Shown here piece after piece: positions 48,720 to 61,109 of a DNA stretch of 64,000 nucleotides. The notes under the pieces were generated by a model that was not told the origin of the DNA, ran no database searches, and worked only from the letters and a program-made list of their open reading frames with translations. Made by a program: the position numbers and the translations under genes. The DNA is taken from contig NW_025335568.1 of NCBI RefSeq assembly GCF_004798865.1, positions 55,447,423-55,511,422 of the forward strand. The letters are read 5' to 3'. The stretch's first letter is position 1; each line of letters opens with the position of its first letter. The stretch is from Varanus komodoensis (taxonomy: Eukaryota > Chordata > Lepidosauria > Squamata > Varanidae).

Positions 48720-49910
48720 AAGTGCTATAACCAGGAAGGCACCTGAGTGGCCCATGTTCATTCTTTCTGCCTGAACATCTCCTATGTGAGTGTGTCCCAG
48801 AGCTAAGAAAAGAATCCTCTAACTCTATTTTCAGCTGCCCGCTTATTGGCCCCCCTTATCTGGAAGCGACGTTTGTTGGGAACCTGGCAAGGAGGCAGCA
48901 GATGTACCGGAACTGTGTTTTCTGTATTTCTAAACAAAAGTATTCCAAATTATCCCACTTCCTATTAAAAAGTAGAAAAGAGTCGTGTGTAAGTATGTCA
49001 TACCAACATTCATGCCTAGAAAAATGAACAGGTATTGTTGGAAGAATGCATAGCAGTGAGAAGGCCAAAGGGAGAGGGAACAAAGAACCTGGGCACAATC
49101 CATTACAGCCCATTTGCCTTGTGTGGATGTGAAATTCCACTATACCCATTGAGAAAAAGGGCTCGGTGTGTATTGCAGGTTGCAAAACCAAGAGCAACCA
49201 AAGCTAATGCATAACTTGACTAATGGCAAAATGGAGCTCTGCATGGAAAAACCTTGTGAAAGTGTTTGCATGACACATTAGGCCCTCTGGGAATTTTATT
49301 TGCGCACTGCTTGTAAAATTCCCTGGTGCCTGACAAGGCATCAGGCACAGCAAGGCATGCATCTTCCCCCTTCAGTCTCTTCCCTCCATCCTCTTGCAGT
49401 ATCTGGAGGAACACTGCAGGAACACTGAGGGGAGCAGGATGGCAGAGGCCCAAAACCGGCAGCAGAGTGGGACTGTTCCTGTGCACTGGATATCAAACCT
49501 GGGTTGGGGCAAGAAAGGAAGGGCCACCTCACACTGGGCTCAAAAAGCCATCACGGGGCAACCTGCCACTCCACTGTGGGATGCCACAGCCAAGCAGCAT
49601 GAAGACCATCTGTGCCCCTTTCCCACTGCTCAGCCCACTGGGGAGGACAGGGGAAGAGACTTTGGGTGCCCAGCTACTCTGCTTGCCTTCCTCTCCAGGG
49701 AAGGCGAACAGAGCAGCTCCGTCCTGTCAGCCGCAGCCACTTGGCCTCGCTTTCTCACTGGGCAGTGGGACCAAGTGACCGGCTCGTCTACTGTACTGCT
49801 TCCCCGGGCTTTTTTGCCATTCCAGCCAGAGTCTTAATTTTTGGTTGGAGTATGGCTGAGTGTTGTCTTCTGGGTTCAAGCACCATCTAAAGCCAAGATG
49901 GATTATTTAA
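48720..49910. other. Intergenic segment with GC-rich open stretch
   Basis: 49326-49890 is GC-rich and open in three overlapping plus-strand frames of 92-150 codons. I recognise no domain and no splice signals that decide a frame. Low stop frequency is expected from the base composition. Confidence 0.4.
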
Positions 49911-50231
49911 ACCCTGTAACAAGCTATCAGTAACTAGGTGGTATATAAGCTACCCCACCAGAACAGTGCTGTGTTTGGATGACACATGAACACCTGCCCC
50001 TGGCTTATAAACCACCAAGGGGTTTTGTATGGTTCAAATCCATACTGTGTGTATGTGTAGAAAATCAAGATTGAGGCCAATCGCACTTCCCTGGGTTGAA
50101 TAGTAACTTTGGGGTGATTTTCATTGGAACTGCTGTATAGAGAGAATTTAAAAACAAGCAAGCAAAAATTCACATATGGCATCCCTTCTTCTACAGCTAT
50201 TATTTGCAACAACAACAAAAGATGAAATAAA

Positions 50232-50545
50232 GCTGCAATCCTATATACCTAGGTGTAGGCTCCATTGAACTCAGTGAGACTTCCTTCTGAGTAAACTGGA
50301 GAATATTACTGAGTATCTGAATGTTAGTAAAATTGTTGTTTTAATTTATATAGCTTTGAGTCATTATCCCTTAGCTGTATGCTATTTTGGTTTATTGTCT
50401 TTTGTTTATTGTTTTTTAATTGATTGCTTTTACTGTCATTATGTATTTTTATCTTACTGTGATCTGTTTAGAGGGCCCTCTGGCCTATATAGCGGAATAT
50501 AAATTTAATTAATAAATGCATACACGTGCATAGGATTACATTGTC
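50232..50545. repeat. CTGCAATCC-type short repeat split by an L2-type tail
   Basis: The left part gctgcaatcctatatacctag ... ccattgaactcagtgagact is at 50232-50300, and the right part gtgcataggattacattg is at 50526-50543. Between them (about 50325-50518) sits a LINE-type 3' tail with agagggccctctggcctata tagcggaatataaatttaat taataaat. Confidence 0.65.
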
Positions 50546-50549
50546 AAGA

Positions 50550-52900
50550 TGCAATCCTGTGGCTAGCTAGGGTATGCTGTGGACTGAATGACTTTTTTTC
50601 TATCTAAACATGCATAGGATCATACCCTAAATGTGTAGATCAATTTCACTTCTTGCTGAGCTCTTAATTTTTATAGTGGTGTGGATACTTCTACTCTCGA
50701 CATAGGAATTCCCAAGATAATCTCCCTACAACAGTCTTTACTAACAAATTACAGGCAACATTTTCAAAGCAATTTCATCAAACTACGACTGGTGTCTCTG
50801 GAATAGGTCTTCCCTACTGTCCTTTGGGAAAGATGTCACCATCCATTTGATTTATTCTAGCTGTTCTATCCTCTTTGCTCTTCATGTTTATATGGCATGG
50901 ATACACAGAATGAAACTGTCTGTGATACAACCCCAAGCTCTCATGTCTGAATAATTTACCTGGCACTGTACCAGGTCTTAAGAACCTGGGAATCACTCTT
51001 GTTCCAGATGACAAAATAAAAAATCAGGCACCATACATATATCTCCATCATGTTCCCACTCATTTTTTCTCTAGTTTTGCCTGGTTTAACGATTAAGCCT
51101 CTTCTCCTCCTTTCTTACCTCTCCTGATTAGATTAGGTTGCATTACGCTTGGTCATGGGAACGTAGTTTGAGGCCGAGCTGGAACTGTAGGGACTAGACA
51201 GCAGAGACTCTGAGAAAGGAATGGGGAATCTTTATGACATTCTTTTCAGTTAAAGCAAGCAGCAATTGCCCATACATGCTGAACATGTAGGCCCAGCTGT
51301 TACGTGAGGGGCACAAGACCTCTCGATTTAGGCCCCTTCCTTGTTTCCCACAATGATGCCTTGTTTTATTTCCCATGTGATATTTCCTTTCCCTGGCAAG
51401 CTCTGTCCTTTGCATCTATTAGGACTGTTCTCTGGTCCCTGAGGCTGCTTTCTCAGTCCCTTCCATTTCTTTATGTCCGTCTCCCATCTGCCTTTTATCT
51501 CTGTTGCTGTGGTTCTTTTTTGAAGAGGGAGAATGCAAACACTCAAAGTCTGGACTTTTTGGCTGCTGCTGTTAAAATAAAGTTCTACTGCAGTGCTTTG
51601 AATCCTGCCATGTTAATTTGGCAGTGTCATGTGTTTGCTCTTTGGTGCATGTTACAATTGTGCACACATTTCATGTTTCATTTGATCCATCTATTTGTTT
51701 GTTTTGTGTTATGTATGTTGTATTGCAATAGTTGTGGATGATGCAGATCAATGATTATTAAATACTGAAATATGTTATATGCCAGATCCTTTCAGAAGTG
51801 GTACTGTTATTTCCCCCTCATTTTACATTGCTGAAGACTTTAAATTATGGACCTTATACTTCCTGTATCTCATGTACCATATTCAGAACTCTTGTTTGTG
51901 CTGTACAAGGGTTCTGTAAATTTTGACTAGTACCAGAGACAGATTAGCATAACTGATGGCATCTACTTTTCAAAGGGGGAGTGGCTAAAGGCACTGGCTA
52001 CAGTATGCTGTGAGTTGTAGGCACTTTTTCTGTCTAAATATGCACAGGGTTACACCTTAATTAACCAACGCTGCATCTGGGTGCAACAAAATAATTTTTG
52101 CGCTAAATGCAGCCTAGCTTAATTCAGGAGCAGACAGAAGATAGTTTGGGAACTACTATTAAATCTCTGGGTAATTTTTGGTAGATTGGCAAGGTTTTCT
52201 GACTCACACTGGTCTAGCAATATCAACAAATAGAAGGCCTTTCTTCACTAAAAGGCTACCTGGAGGGAAACAGGAATGGCTTGTGTGTGAAAGGAAAGGT
52301 GAGCTTGGTTCTGGTTCTAATCACAAATTCTCCAGCTGAGTATGTGCTTAGAGGCATTCTGTTCCTAGTATATACTTGCCCATCCTAGCCACTATTTTGC
52401 ACCTGGCTCTGGTTAGTGAATTTTAGGAGTCTAGTAACAAACAAGCAAAGGTAATCTTGGGTTTCTTGAAAAGAAAGAAGGAAACAAAACCAGATCATGG
52501 AAGGTTGAAGTTAGCCTACTGCTAACCTACATCAGCTGGAAAAAGCAGTCTCCATTTCCATGACTGTGTCAAATGCAGACAGAGATGAGAACTAACACTG
52601 GAGTGAGAGGATGGCATGTACAGGGGGCTATAAGTCTGGGAGGCAGATTCAGGGAGTGAAACGATTCATCAGTTTCAGCAGTAAGGATTTACTGAGTTGA
52701 GGCAGAAGCCTTTTCCTCTCCCCTGCCATCTCCATTAAACATTACCTTGCCTCTGTGTACTGCCCTTCCAAAAGGGGCATCATCGCAGATGGTTGGGAGT
52801 GTCGTAATGGAGACTGGAGGCAGCTGCCAAGGCTGCCCTGCTGTTGATGCCACCCAGGAACACTCCTGCACAAAAATATTCCATAATTTCACAAATACCC
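50550..52900. other. Intergenic segment, mostly unidentified
   Basis: Another worn CTGCAATCC-type repeat lies near 50550-50635. An open stretch of 145 codons at 51304-51741 is rich in Leu, Cys and Phe and has no recognisable domain. Nothing else can be supported. Confidence 0.45.
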
Positions 52901-52909
52901 AGTTCTCCA

Positions 52910-53770
52910 AACTCTCCCTTCAGGTTTGATGCCTGTGAGTAGCATGGCAAATAGGCGGGGGCGTTTTCCCTCGGCCCTGATGCTGTATAAGAATTCCTTA
53001 CTCAGCACTACATTTCCTTCAAGTTTATCCACAACCTTCTCCTTTGATCTGCTATGACAAGATAACGATTCATTATTAAACACGAACCCCCTCCCCCCCA
53101 GCCTTCCTTCTCTAGACCTGAATGACAATCCCTTCTCCTCTCGGTGCCAGCTGCTGGGGAGAGTGAATCTGATAGAGCAACTGGTCTGAGCTGAAGTCTA
53201 CCGTGATTCCTGCTGGCAGGGCAAAGGCTCCTTTAATTCACAGGGGGCTTTGAAAGCACTGAGATGGCAGAGATTGTTGTGGCAGAAGCAACTGGAAAAT
53301 GTCCTGAGATTGAAACACAGACATATTAACATCACCCTTGTGGATGCTAATGACTTGCACTTTAAAATGCCAGAGGCTCATCCTGTCAGCTAAAACAAAG
53401 AAAAAACACATTTTTAGTCTCCAAAGGCCTTAGATCTTTCCAAACTCTCAAGGCAAATTCAGCCATAATGTATTTTTGCAGTAGAACAGGGCAGCTCATG
53501 CATGCCACTGGGGGAATCATTGCCCAGTGTTGCTGTAGGCAAAGCAGTCAGTATAGCTAAATAAAACAGCAGCTGGAAATATTGCAGAGGTTAAGCTAGT
53601 AATGGTGCATCATATAATGCAGTGCAATCAAATCTAAACATTGTCCAGGCAAAAGGGCGTAACTTAGACAATCCTCTTCAATTTGTTTTTAACCATTATG
53701 TACATGGGTAAAAGAATCCAACAGACAAGAATATCTTGATAAATTTTGCCCCGAATAATTCAGCTAGCTG
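52910..53770. other. Intergenic segment, nothing recognised
   Basis: No gene, RNA or nameable repeat. Confidence 0.45.
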
Positions 53771-53777
53771 ATTAAAG

Positions 53778-53875
53778 CAGGGGGTGCCTAAGCTTTTTGG
53801 GAGGATAGAGCATTTGAAAGTTTGAGAGTGTCATAAACACTCTCACAAAATGGCTGCCAAAATGGGCGCAGCTGG
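53778..53875 (+). mobile_element. hAT-like element fragment
   Basis: cagggggtgcctaagctttt tgggagg ... gtcataaacactctcacaaa atggctgcc resembles the family at 33.28 kb, marked by the cacaaaatggctgcc block. Right end not found. Confidence 0.5.
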
Positions 53876-54417
53876 ACACAAAAGCAGCTGTCATTGCAGA
53901 CAACAAACTGTTGTGACCAAAAGAAAAGCAACTTGCCCCATGCAGCTAAGTAATAGGCAGAGGTGGGGTCTGAACTCCAAAGCACAAATTCACTCTGTCC
54001 AAGCCAAACAAAAGTAGTGCCAGCACCTAGCTGAGGATGATGGTGATGACGATGGTGATAAAATCAAATTAAAATTCGGAGAGGTAGGGAGCCTGGTGGG
54101 AGAAGGAATGGTACCCACAGTCGTGTTGGTCCCAGGATTCAAGTATTTTTAAATAATGCCCTATTAACAAACTATTTTACCCCAGTCCTGCTAATAATGC
54201 AGAAGCTTGAGCAGGCTTTTGCAGAGTACCTCCATTGCCTTGAGAACAGGATGTCCTTATGGATGCTGTTCACATAGGTCCAAGCAGATTCAGTTTGACT
54301 TCCAGCTGGGCTATGCTGCCCATCACTAAACTGAGAACTGCATGTCTAGCCATAATCAATATAGTCAACATTGCCACAGAACCAAATTAGCTTCAGAAGC
54401 AGCATGACACTGAGTTC

Positions 54418-54535
54418 AACTAGTCTAGTATTGTCCAAATTAGCTGACAATGGCTCTCTAGAAGTTTTTCCAGACCTGCCTAGAGATGCCGAGGACTGAA
54501 CCTGGGTCCTTCATTTATGCTGAGGGCATCTTATT
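54418..54535 (-). mobile_element. tRNA-derived SINE fragment, minus strand
   Basis: Plus-strand cctagagatgccgaggactg aacctgggtccttcatttat gctgag is the antisense of a tRNA-like B-box region (GGTTCAGTCC-like). Upstream ctagtctagtattgtcc may be unrelated repeat. Worn. Confidence 0.5.
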
Positions 54536-54589
54536 TGGGATGGCTTAAGGCTTCACCTCCTCCATTACAACCATAGGACTGTTTCAAGA

Positions 54590-56420
54590 CATCCTTGACC
54601 CACATGTAGCAGGGCATACTCTAGACCAGACATGGAGATGGTGGTCTGAAAGTGCGGAGACTTTAAATCAGTCCCTTTGTCATAGTCAGAACTTCACCAA
54701 CTTGTATTTAGACTTGCAGCCCCTTTTTCCCTCTCCAAGAGTGGGGTAACCTATCAAGATGGTCCAACCTCAGAAGTTAATGGATCTGGTTGATTTCCAG
54801 AAAGCCCTGGGATGGTTGTTGGCTGATATGGCTGGTTCTCCTGTTGAAACCCAAGTTGATCTGTGGAATGCTCCCAAGCCCTGTTAATCCATCTGAGGCC
54901 TGCTGTAATACACATACCAGGCACTCCATCCATCCAGGACTTCAAATTACCTGTTATAGCAAATGAATCAGGTGAGATGTCCAGAGTACACCACCTTGCC
55001 CAGCTTTTTGGATGAGTTTCAGTTGGTAGAGCTTGAGGATACTGATACCACTTGTGTACTGGACCTTGCCGCTCTTAGCTTATAAAACCTAGCAGGAAGG
55101 GAACAGCCAGCTGTGCCAGAGGAAGCAACAAATGTCTCATTGTGGGAGGGAGTAGTCCCTAGCCACTTGAAAAGGGCAGTGGTGAAACCACTCCTGTAGG
55201 AACCCTCCCTTAACCTGGAGAGTCTTCATAATTTTAGGCCAGCCAGCTCAAGATGCTCTTGGCTAACTGACTACATCGATGCCTTTGAGCTAGGTTGCAG
55301 GCTGGGTTTTGGCATGAAAACAGCCTTCTTCATCCCATATAATGACCTTCCTCAGGAGAGAGCAAAGGAAATGTGATTTTGTTGATTCTCCTTAATCTCT
55401 GGACAACTCTTAGTACCATTGTCCATGGTATCCTTTTGAAACAACTGTCTGAATTGGGAGTGGGAGAGACTGTATTGCAGTGGTTTTGCTCCTACCTGGG
55501 TGAATCACTCCAGAAGGTGGTACTTGAGGAATACTGCTCATCTCCATGGGTTCTCCTGTATGGGCTTTCAGACAGGTCAGTTATGTTCTTCATGCTATTT
55601 AATATCTATATGAAACTACTGAATGTGCTCATCCAGAGTTTTGGAGTGTGCTGTCATCAGTATGTTGATGACATACAGCTGTCTTTCTCTGTTTCGTCTC
55701 CATCAGGTGATGCTGTGGATGGGCTGGATCAGTGTCTGAGTGCAACAAGGTAACAAGGAACCAGGTAAGGGCTAATAAACTAAAACTCAGTTCAGAGAAG
55801 ACCAAAATGCTATTAGTGGGTGTTTCTTCTGACTAGATGGATAGTGCTCAGTCTGTTATGGATGGGGCTGCACTCTGCCTGAAGCCCCAGGTTGGAGTTC
55901 TCCTGGAAATATCTTTTTCACTTGAGGTTCAGGTGGGTACTAAATTTGGCCCAGAATTACTCCTCGATGGACTGGCTTCCGTAGTCTATGGTTTGATAAA
56001 CTCCCAGTCAGATTGCTACAATGTGGATGAAGATGGCTCCAAAGCTACTGCTCATGCAAAATGTGGCAGCCACCCTGATAAAAGGGATAGGAAAGTCGGA
56101 ATACATAGCAGCACCTGCTTTCAGTGGCTGCCTGAATGCTTCTGAGTCCAATTCAAGGAACTGGTTTTAACCTTATATGGTTCGGAATCATAATACTTGA
56201 TGGAGTGCCTCTCTCAGCATGATCCTACTCAAATACAAGGTCATCACCTAAGTCTTCATCCAGGTATCTCCTTTGAGAGAGTCTGAAGGAGGCCACAAGG
56301 GAGAGAGTCCTCTCAGTGGTGGCCTCCCAATTACAGAATGATATCCCTGATGTTTCTTTTCAGCAAACATCTTCTGTGAGATCTCCTGCGGATTTCTTCA
56401 ATTCGTTCAAGAGCTCTCTC
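54590..56420 (+). mobile_element. L2-type LINE with reverse-transcriptase coding, broken
   Basis: The 5' part matches the segment seen antisense at 5.56-5.75 kb (atcaagatggtccaacctca gaagttaatggatctg). A 126-codon open frame at 55373-55753 is the reverse-transcriptase palm: HGILLKQLSELGVGETVLQW, MLFNIYMKLLNVLIQSFGVC and HQYVDDIQLSFS, where YVDD is the catalytic box. A second frame at 55837-56145 contains LKPQVGVLLEISFSLEVQVG. The 3' end near 56160-56400 follows the usual C-terminus (ttcaaggaactggttttaac c; gtggcctcccaattacagaa tg). Stops and frameshifts break ORF2, and the endonuclease is absent. Confidence 0.88.
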
Positions 56421-56642
56421 AGTCAGTGATCATCACAATAATTTCAGTGCAAAAACAAACAAAACACAAACTTCAAACAGATGCATGTTAAATGCAGGAA
56501 TGCATTTCATTTTGTGCCTAGTTTTGTCCCTTTCGGGACCAAAAGGCTCTTCATCTCAGTGGGGCTGTTTCCATGAGCTGGCATCTTTATAATCAACTGC
56601 TGTTTTTTCTCTGCAACTCTCTCTACCAAGAAGAGTCTGGAG

Positions 56643-56761
56643 CAGACTTCCCCAAACTTGTGCCTGGCAGGGATGTTGACCCACAAATCCCATCATCCCC
56701 AGTCAGGATGGCTGATTGTTCTGACTGGGGATGATGGAGGACACAAGGTTGTGAAATGCTA
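56643..56761. mobile_element. Short hAT-like foldback element
   Basis: The left end cagacttccccaaacttgtg and right end acaaggttgtgaaatgcta are inverted repeats, and the interior is also palindromic (catcatccccagtcaggatg versus ctgactggggatgatg). The flanks GTCTGGAG (56635-56642) and ACCTGGAG (56762-56769) match at 6 of 8. Confidence 0.75.
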
Positions 56762-57079
56762 ACCTGGAGTTTTTATTTATTTAACTGGTAAAGTTAAATC
56801 TAACTGTGGATGAGGCATGTATAACCAAGATCGGGTGGGTAAACTGGGAGGAGTTAGTCTTTCCCAGTTGTGTCCACCTCGGTACTTGGTTTAGCATCAG
56901 GGTAGATGTGAGGACCAGGGAGTAAGGGGCTGCCACGGTCTATAGGAATTCCATCTCTCTCTCCAGGCTCCCTATCTGACAACTAGTCTGGAGTTTATTT
57001 ATTGATTTGCTTTTTATCCTTCCCCATAGCCAAAACTGTTTGCACTTTGTGCTGGGCCAGGGGGACAGATTGGAAATTC

Positions 57080-57445
57080 TGCTGGAGTACTCTATACTGG
57101 ATCCTTGCCCCTTCTGGGTTATAAAAGCCAGCAAGAAAGAGATAACAGGCTGGGGCCAGGGAGGTCATCAATGCTTTTTTGTGAGAGAGAGTGGTCCTAT
57201 CCTACCTTAAAGAGGTGGTGGTGAGACCACTTTTCAAGAAACCCTCCCTTGATCAGGAAAATTTGCACAACTACAGGCTTGTAGCAAATATTCCATTCCT
57301 GGGCAAGATTCTAGAGAGGGAGGTTGCCAATCAACTCCAGGCACTCTTGGATGAAACAGATTGTCTGGATCCACTTCATTTGGGGTTCAGGCCTGGATTT
57401 GGCACAGAAACAGCCTGGCTTATCTCAAGAGTCACTGACTGTCCC
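57080..57445 (+). mobile_element. L2-type LINE, N-terminal reverse-transcriptase fragment
   Basis: A 102-codon frame (57191-57499) reads YLKEVVVRPLFKKPSLDQEN, LVANIPFLGKILEREVANQL and LDETDCLDPLHLGFRPGFGT, the finger region of L2-type reverse transcriptase. It overlaps in LINE coordinates with the first half of the neighbouring copy, so it is a separate insertion. Confidence 0.85.
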
Positions 57446-57449
57446 AAAG

Positions 57450-59150
57450 TCTTCAGGGACCTTTGTGGCAGCATGGGGATTAGAACCTGGGTCTCCTAAA
57501 CCCTTCTCTGCATGGGGCATTTAACCTGCTGTTTCAATGAGGCTTCTTCCAGGTTTATTGCATGAAGAATGCATCTTTTGCATGAATTCCCCAAACCTAA
57601 ACTGTTTGCACTTCTCTGCCTTTCTGTATATTCCAGAAAGCAACCACAAGATTGTTGCACCACAACAGATTTGTGAATTTTCACAAGACCTGTGTTCCGG
57701 TCTAAAATTTAATGCCAGACATTCCTTGCTCTAAAACACACACACACACACAAACACCTAAAAAGGCTGAAAAACACAGGAGAGACTCTGGAGGACAACA
57801 ACATTGTGAAAAGGCCCCCACAAACTTCCGGAGGAAGAAATCCCAAGAGCACAATCAGTGTCTTGTGTAGAGAGGCCCCTAGCCCAATAATCAAGTCCCT
57901 AGGCCATGGTGGCTTTCTGTGTATGCCCCTATGGCAATCTCTTCTCATTTTGGCAGTCACTATGCTCCAGCTACATCATACCTCTTTGCAGATTGAAATT
58001 ATAATCTGCTTTGAAAAGCAGGGTATATAATGAAATCATAAAATCAAGTCCCACCTCTGCTGTGCCTGTCCAGTCAGAGAGGAGTTGGAGGACTTTAAAA
58101 CACTGTTATCAGTAGAATTGCATGGGTGGATGGACAAATACAATCACATTTGTTTGTGAATTAGAAAGCGATTTCTTCCTCCCGCCTTGGCAATCCATTT
58201 TTGGCCCTCTGTAATTTCTGCTAAGCATCAGCAGAAACTCAAGCTAAGAGCATTGACCCTCCATACTTATTCATAGAGTAATTTACATATAACTGAACAG
58301 TTTGTGATTTAAAACAAAACACTTCCATCCGACATCTTCTCACATTCTACTACTGCTGAAATTACGGGTGATCTGGGAAGTTTCAAGGTCTATAGCAGGA
58401 TGCCATCAATTTATAAGAGCAGAAGTTTTCGTATGTTATCACTGAGCATCTGATTCTCTTACTTGGAGTGAAGCATGAACTCTGTAGTCAGGAGTTATTC
58501 GTCCATTGTTGCTCTGTGTGTGTTCTGATTGGTGTCATTTTGGGGCTCAAGCTTTTTCTCCCCATGGTTCCTTCAGACTCTAAGCTAAGTAGGTTTGCTA
58601 AACAATATTGAGTTTCCAGTGTGATGGTTCCGGTGAGTGGCATCTTTGCCAAAGGGGTGAGCAGCTCAGCGCAGCTGTAGGGGAAGTGCCAGCTTTTTAT
58701 ACTTGCAAATCACATGCATTTGCAATTAATGTGGAAGAGTGCTTTTTTCAATATTATACTCTGTGTGAGTATGTTTCGCTTGAATAAAAGGAACGAATCA
58801 CTTAGGGGCTATTCTGTTGCGAAGGATTTTTTTTAAATCAACACTTTAGCTGCTAAAATGTTTATTTTCACACAAATAGATGACTAGGAAGCAGAAAAGG
58901 TTAGATCGTTCTTTGAATCCTTTTTTTGACAGCACGGTTTAAATAATAAAAATAATTTGCACCTCTCGCATTGTAAAATACACATGCTTGCAGTCATGTG
59001 GCTACTTTTACGAAAGTAATAAGAGAACATCCATGCAAATTATGTCTCTTTGAATGTATCTTCACAATTCTCTGAGCTGGTAAGGTCAGCCCTGTGCACC
59101 AAAGAATCCTCTTTCTGGCTTGTAGGGAACGAAACACTTTTTCTTGTAAA
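57450..59150. other. Intergenic segment, nothing recognised
   Basis: Apart from a (CA)8 run at 57737-57752, no gene or nameable repeat is visible. Confidence 0.5.
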
Positions 59151-59160
59151 TCGTCTGGTT

Positions 59161-59294
59161 CAGCCTTCTCCAATTTAGCATCCTCTAGATGTTTAGAACT
59201 ACAAATCCCATCCACTCCAGGCAGGAGGATCTGTGTTCAGGCATGATGGAAATTATAATCCCAAACATGTGGAGGGTACCAGACCAGGGAAGCA
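59161..59294. mobile_element. Short hAT-like foldback element
   Basis: cagccttctccaatttagca tcctctagatgtttagaact acaaatccc at the left pairs with the right half (ggaaattataatcccaaaca tgtggagggtaccagaccag ggaagca). The flanks GTCTGGTT and GTCTGAAG share GTCTG. Confidence 0.75.
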
Positions 59295-59924
59295 GTCTGA
59301 AGAAAGACCCCTGGTGGCCAAGCAAGCAACTACTGCTATGAGTTAGGTGCCCACGCATAGTTAATCCAAGTGTGCTTCTGTATCAACCCAGGTCTTTCAG
59401 CAGCCTGTCCTCTTCAGTATGCAGCCTTCCAGGGCAGCCTTGTTCCCTACTTTAAAGAGGATAGCTCTCTATTTCAAAATATCCTGTTTGCTAACATCCT
59501 GCCATGGAATTTTGAAACATACAGTACTCTGCTTGCTTCCAGGTGGACATTCTCATGTGCTAAACAAGCAGAATACTTTGTGCAGATATTCCATCCCTTT
59601 TTCCTCAATGGATTTTCCACAGGAATAAAAAATGGGAGAAGTGGTGGGGAAATATGGGAGGGTTGTACGTTAAAGACCATGACCAGGAACCCCTGTAAAA
59701 TTCTGTGAATGAAGTAAAATCCCTGTCTGGATGTCTCCTATATCTCCATATAAAGCTGTAGTCATTATTTCTAAACATAATGCATGCACATGTTTAGAAA
59801 TAAAGTTATCTAAAGTGTTATCTTCTTTTTGGAGGTACATTTTTTGCAATTCATAAACTCCCTCCGCCCCCAACCCAGCATGTGTGATGAAAATACACGG
59901 CACCTTTTAACTAGTTAAGACTGC

Positions 59925-60005
59925 AATCTGGTACTCACTTAGCTGGACGTCCTATGCATGTCTATTCAGACGTAATTCCCATTGGGTTAATAGGATTTAT
60001 ATCTA
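59925..60005. repeat. CTGCAATCC-type short repeat
   Basis: actgcaatctggtactcact tagctgg ... ctattcagacgtaattccca ttgggttaataggattta. Worn copy of the element described at 17.5 kb. Confidence 0.5.
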
Positions 60006-60174
60006 AGTCAGTGTGAAGGATTTCAGCCCATGTTGCAGTGTTGCTCTCAGTTTCAATTCAGACCAGGAATCTAAAGGAGCCATTTTAGGGAAAAAATCCT
60101 GTACTTTTATTTATTTCTTCCTCCCATTTGCATCCTGTCTTTTCATGAAGTGCTCGAGGCACCACTCATGTCCC

Positions 60175-61100
60175 AGGCTCACTTTTTGCCCTTTAATTAA
60201 TACACTGAGACTTAGAAGGGCAGCAATGAGGGGACTACCAAAGGTCAACAAGCATAAGGATGTTTCACTGGAGACCAAGACCAAGACCATCCACACTATT
60301 GTATTCCTGCTCATTATGCATGGGTGAGAAAGCTGGACAGTGAAGAAAGCTAACAAGAAGAAATTTGATATGTTTGAAACACGGTGCTGGAGGACAGCTT
60401 TGCAAATACCATAGACTGACAAAAATATGAACAAGTGGTGTTAGATCAAATCAAGCCAGAACGTTCCCTGGAAGTCAACATGACAAACATGACAAGTCAA
60501 CAATACAACTCTTGTATTTCATGAGAGGGCAAGGTTCAATGGAGAAGACAAAAGGAAAGTTGAAGGTGAAAGAGGATGAAAGAACTGGACCTGTTCAGCC
60601 TTGAGAAAAGGTCACGTGATAGCACTCTGCAGGTACCTCAAAGACTGTTACAAAGAAGGAAAAGACCTACTCTCATTCATCCCAGGTTGTAGGACACAGT
60701 ACAATTAACTTAAACTACAGTTACACCAGGAGCAGGCTAGACACAAGGAAGATTTTCCTAACTGTAAGAGCAATATGACAGTGGAACCAGTTGCCAAGTG
60801 AGGTTGTGTGCTCTTCCACACTAAAGGCATTCAAGAAGAAAATAGACTGATGGGATGTTGTAACTGATGTCCTGTACCGGCAAGGGTTGGACTCAATGAC
60901 CTTCTTGGCCCCTTCTCGCCCTACTAATCTACAATTCTATGATGAAGACCATAGATGGCTTCATTCCATAACGGAAGCCATATCATGAGTTTAGAAGAGC
61001 TGAACAGGGCTGTCAAGGACAGGCCATTTTGGAGGGCATTTAATCATAGGGTTGCCATAAGTCAGCGACGATTTGACAGCACATAAGAACAACAATAATA
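60175..61100 (+). mobile_element. RTE-like LINE 3' part, interrupted by CR1
   Basis: The segment 60175-60580 matches RTE ORF2 C-terminal coding (ctggagaccaagaccaagac catccacactattgtattc; gaaagctggacagtgaagaa agctaacaag; ggtgctggaggacagctttg). The segment 60941-61100 carries the end (gccattttggagggcattta atcatagggttgccataagt cagcgacgatttgacagcac ataagaacaacaa). The frame is broken. Confidence 0.85.
60581..60940 (+). mobile_element. CR1 LINE 3' end nested in the RTE copy
   Basis: gaactggacctgttcagcct tgagaaaagg ... ggctagacacaaggaagatt ttcctaactg ... ggttggactcaatgaccttc ttggcccc ... acaattctatgat is the classic CR1 3' region with an ATTCTATGAT-like terminus. GATGAA flanks it on both sides (60575-60580, 60941-60946). 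Confidence 0.9.
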
Positions 61101-61109
61101 ACAACATGG

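Noticed and set aside
51304-51741. 145-codon plus-strand open frame rich in hydrophobic residues and Cys
   Set aside because: No recognisable domain or signal of coding constraint. It contains an AATAAA, and the composition looks like translated non-coding sequence.
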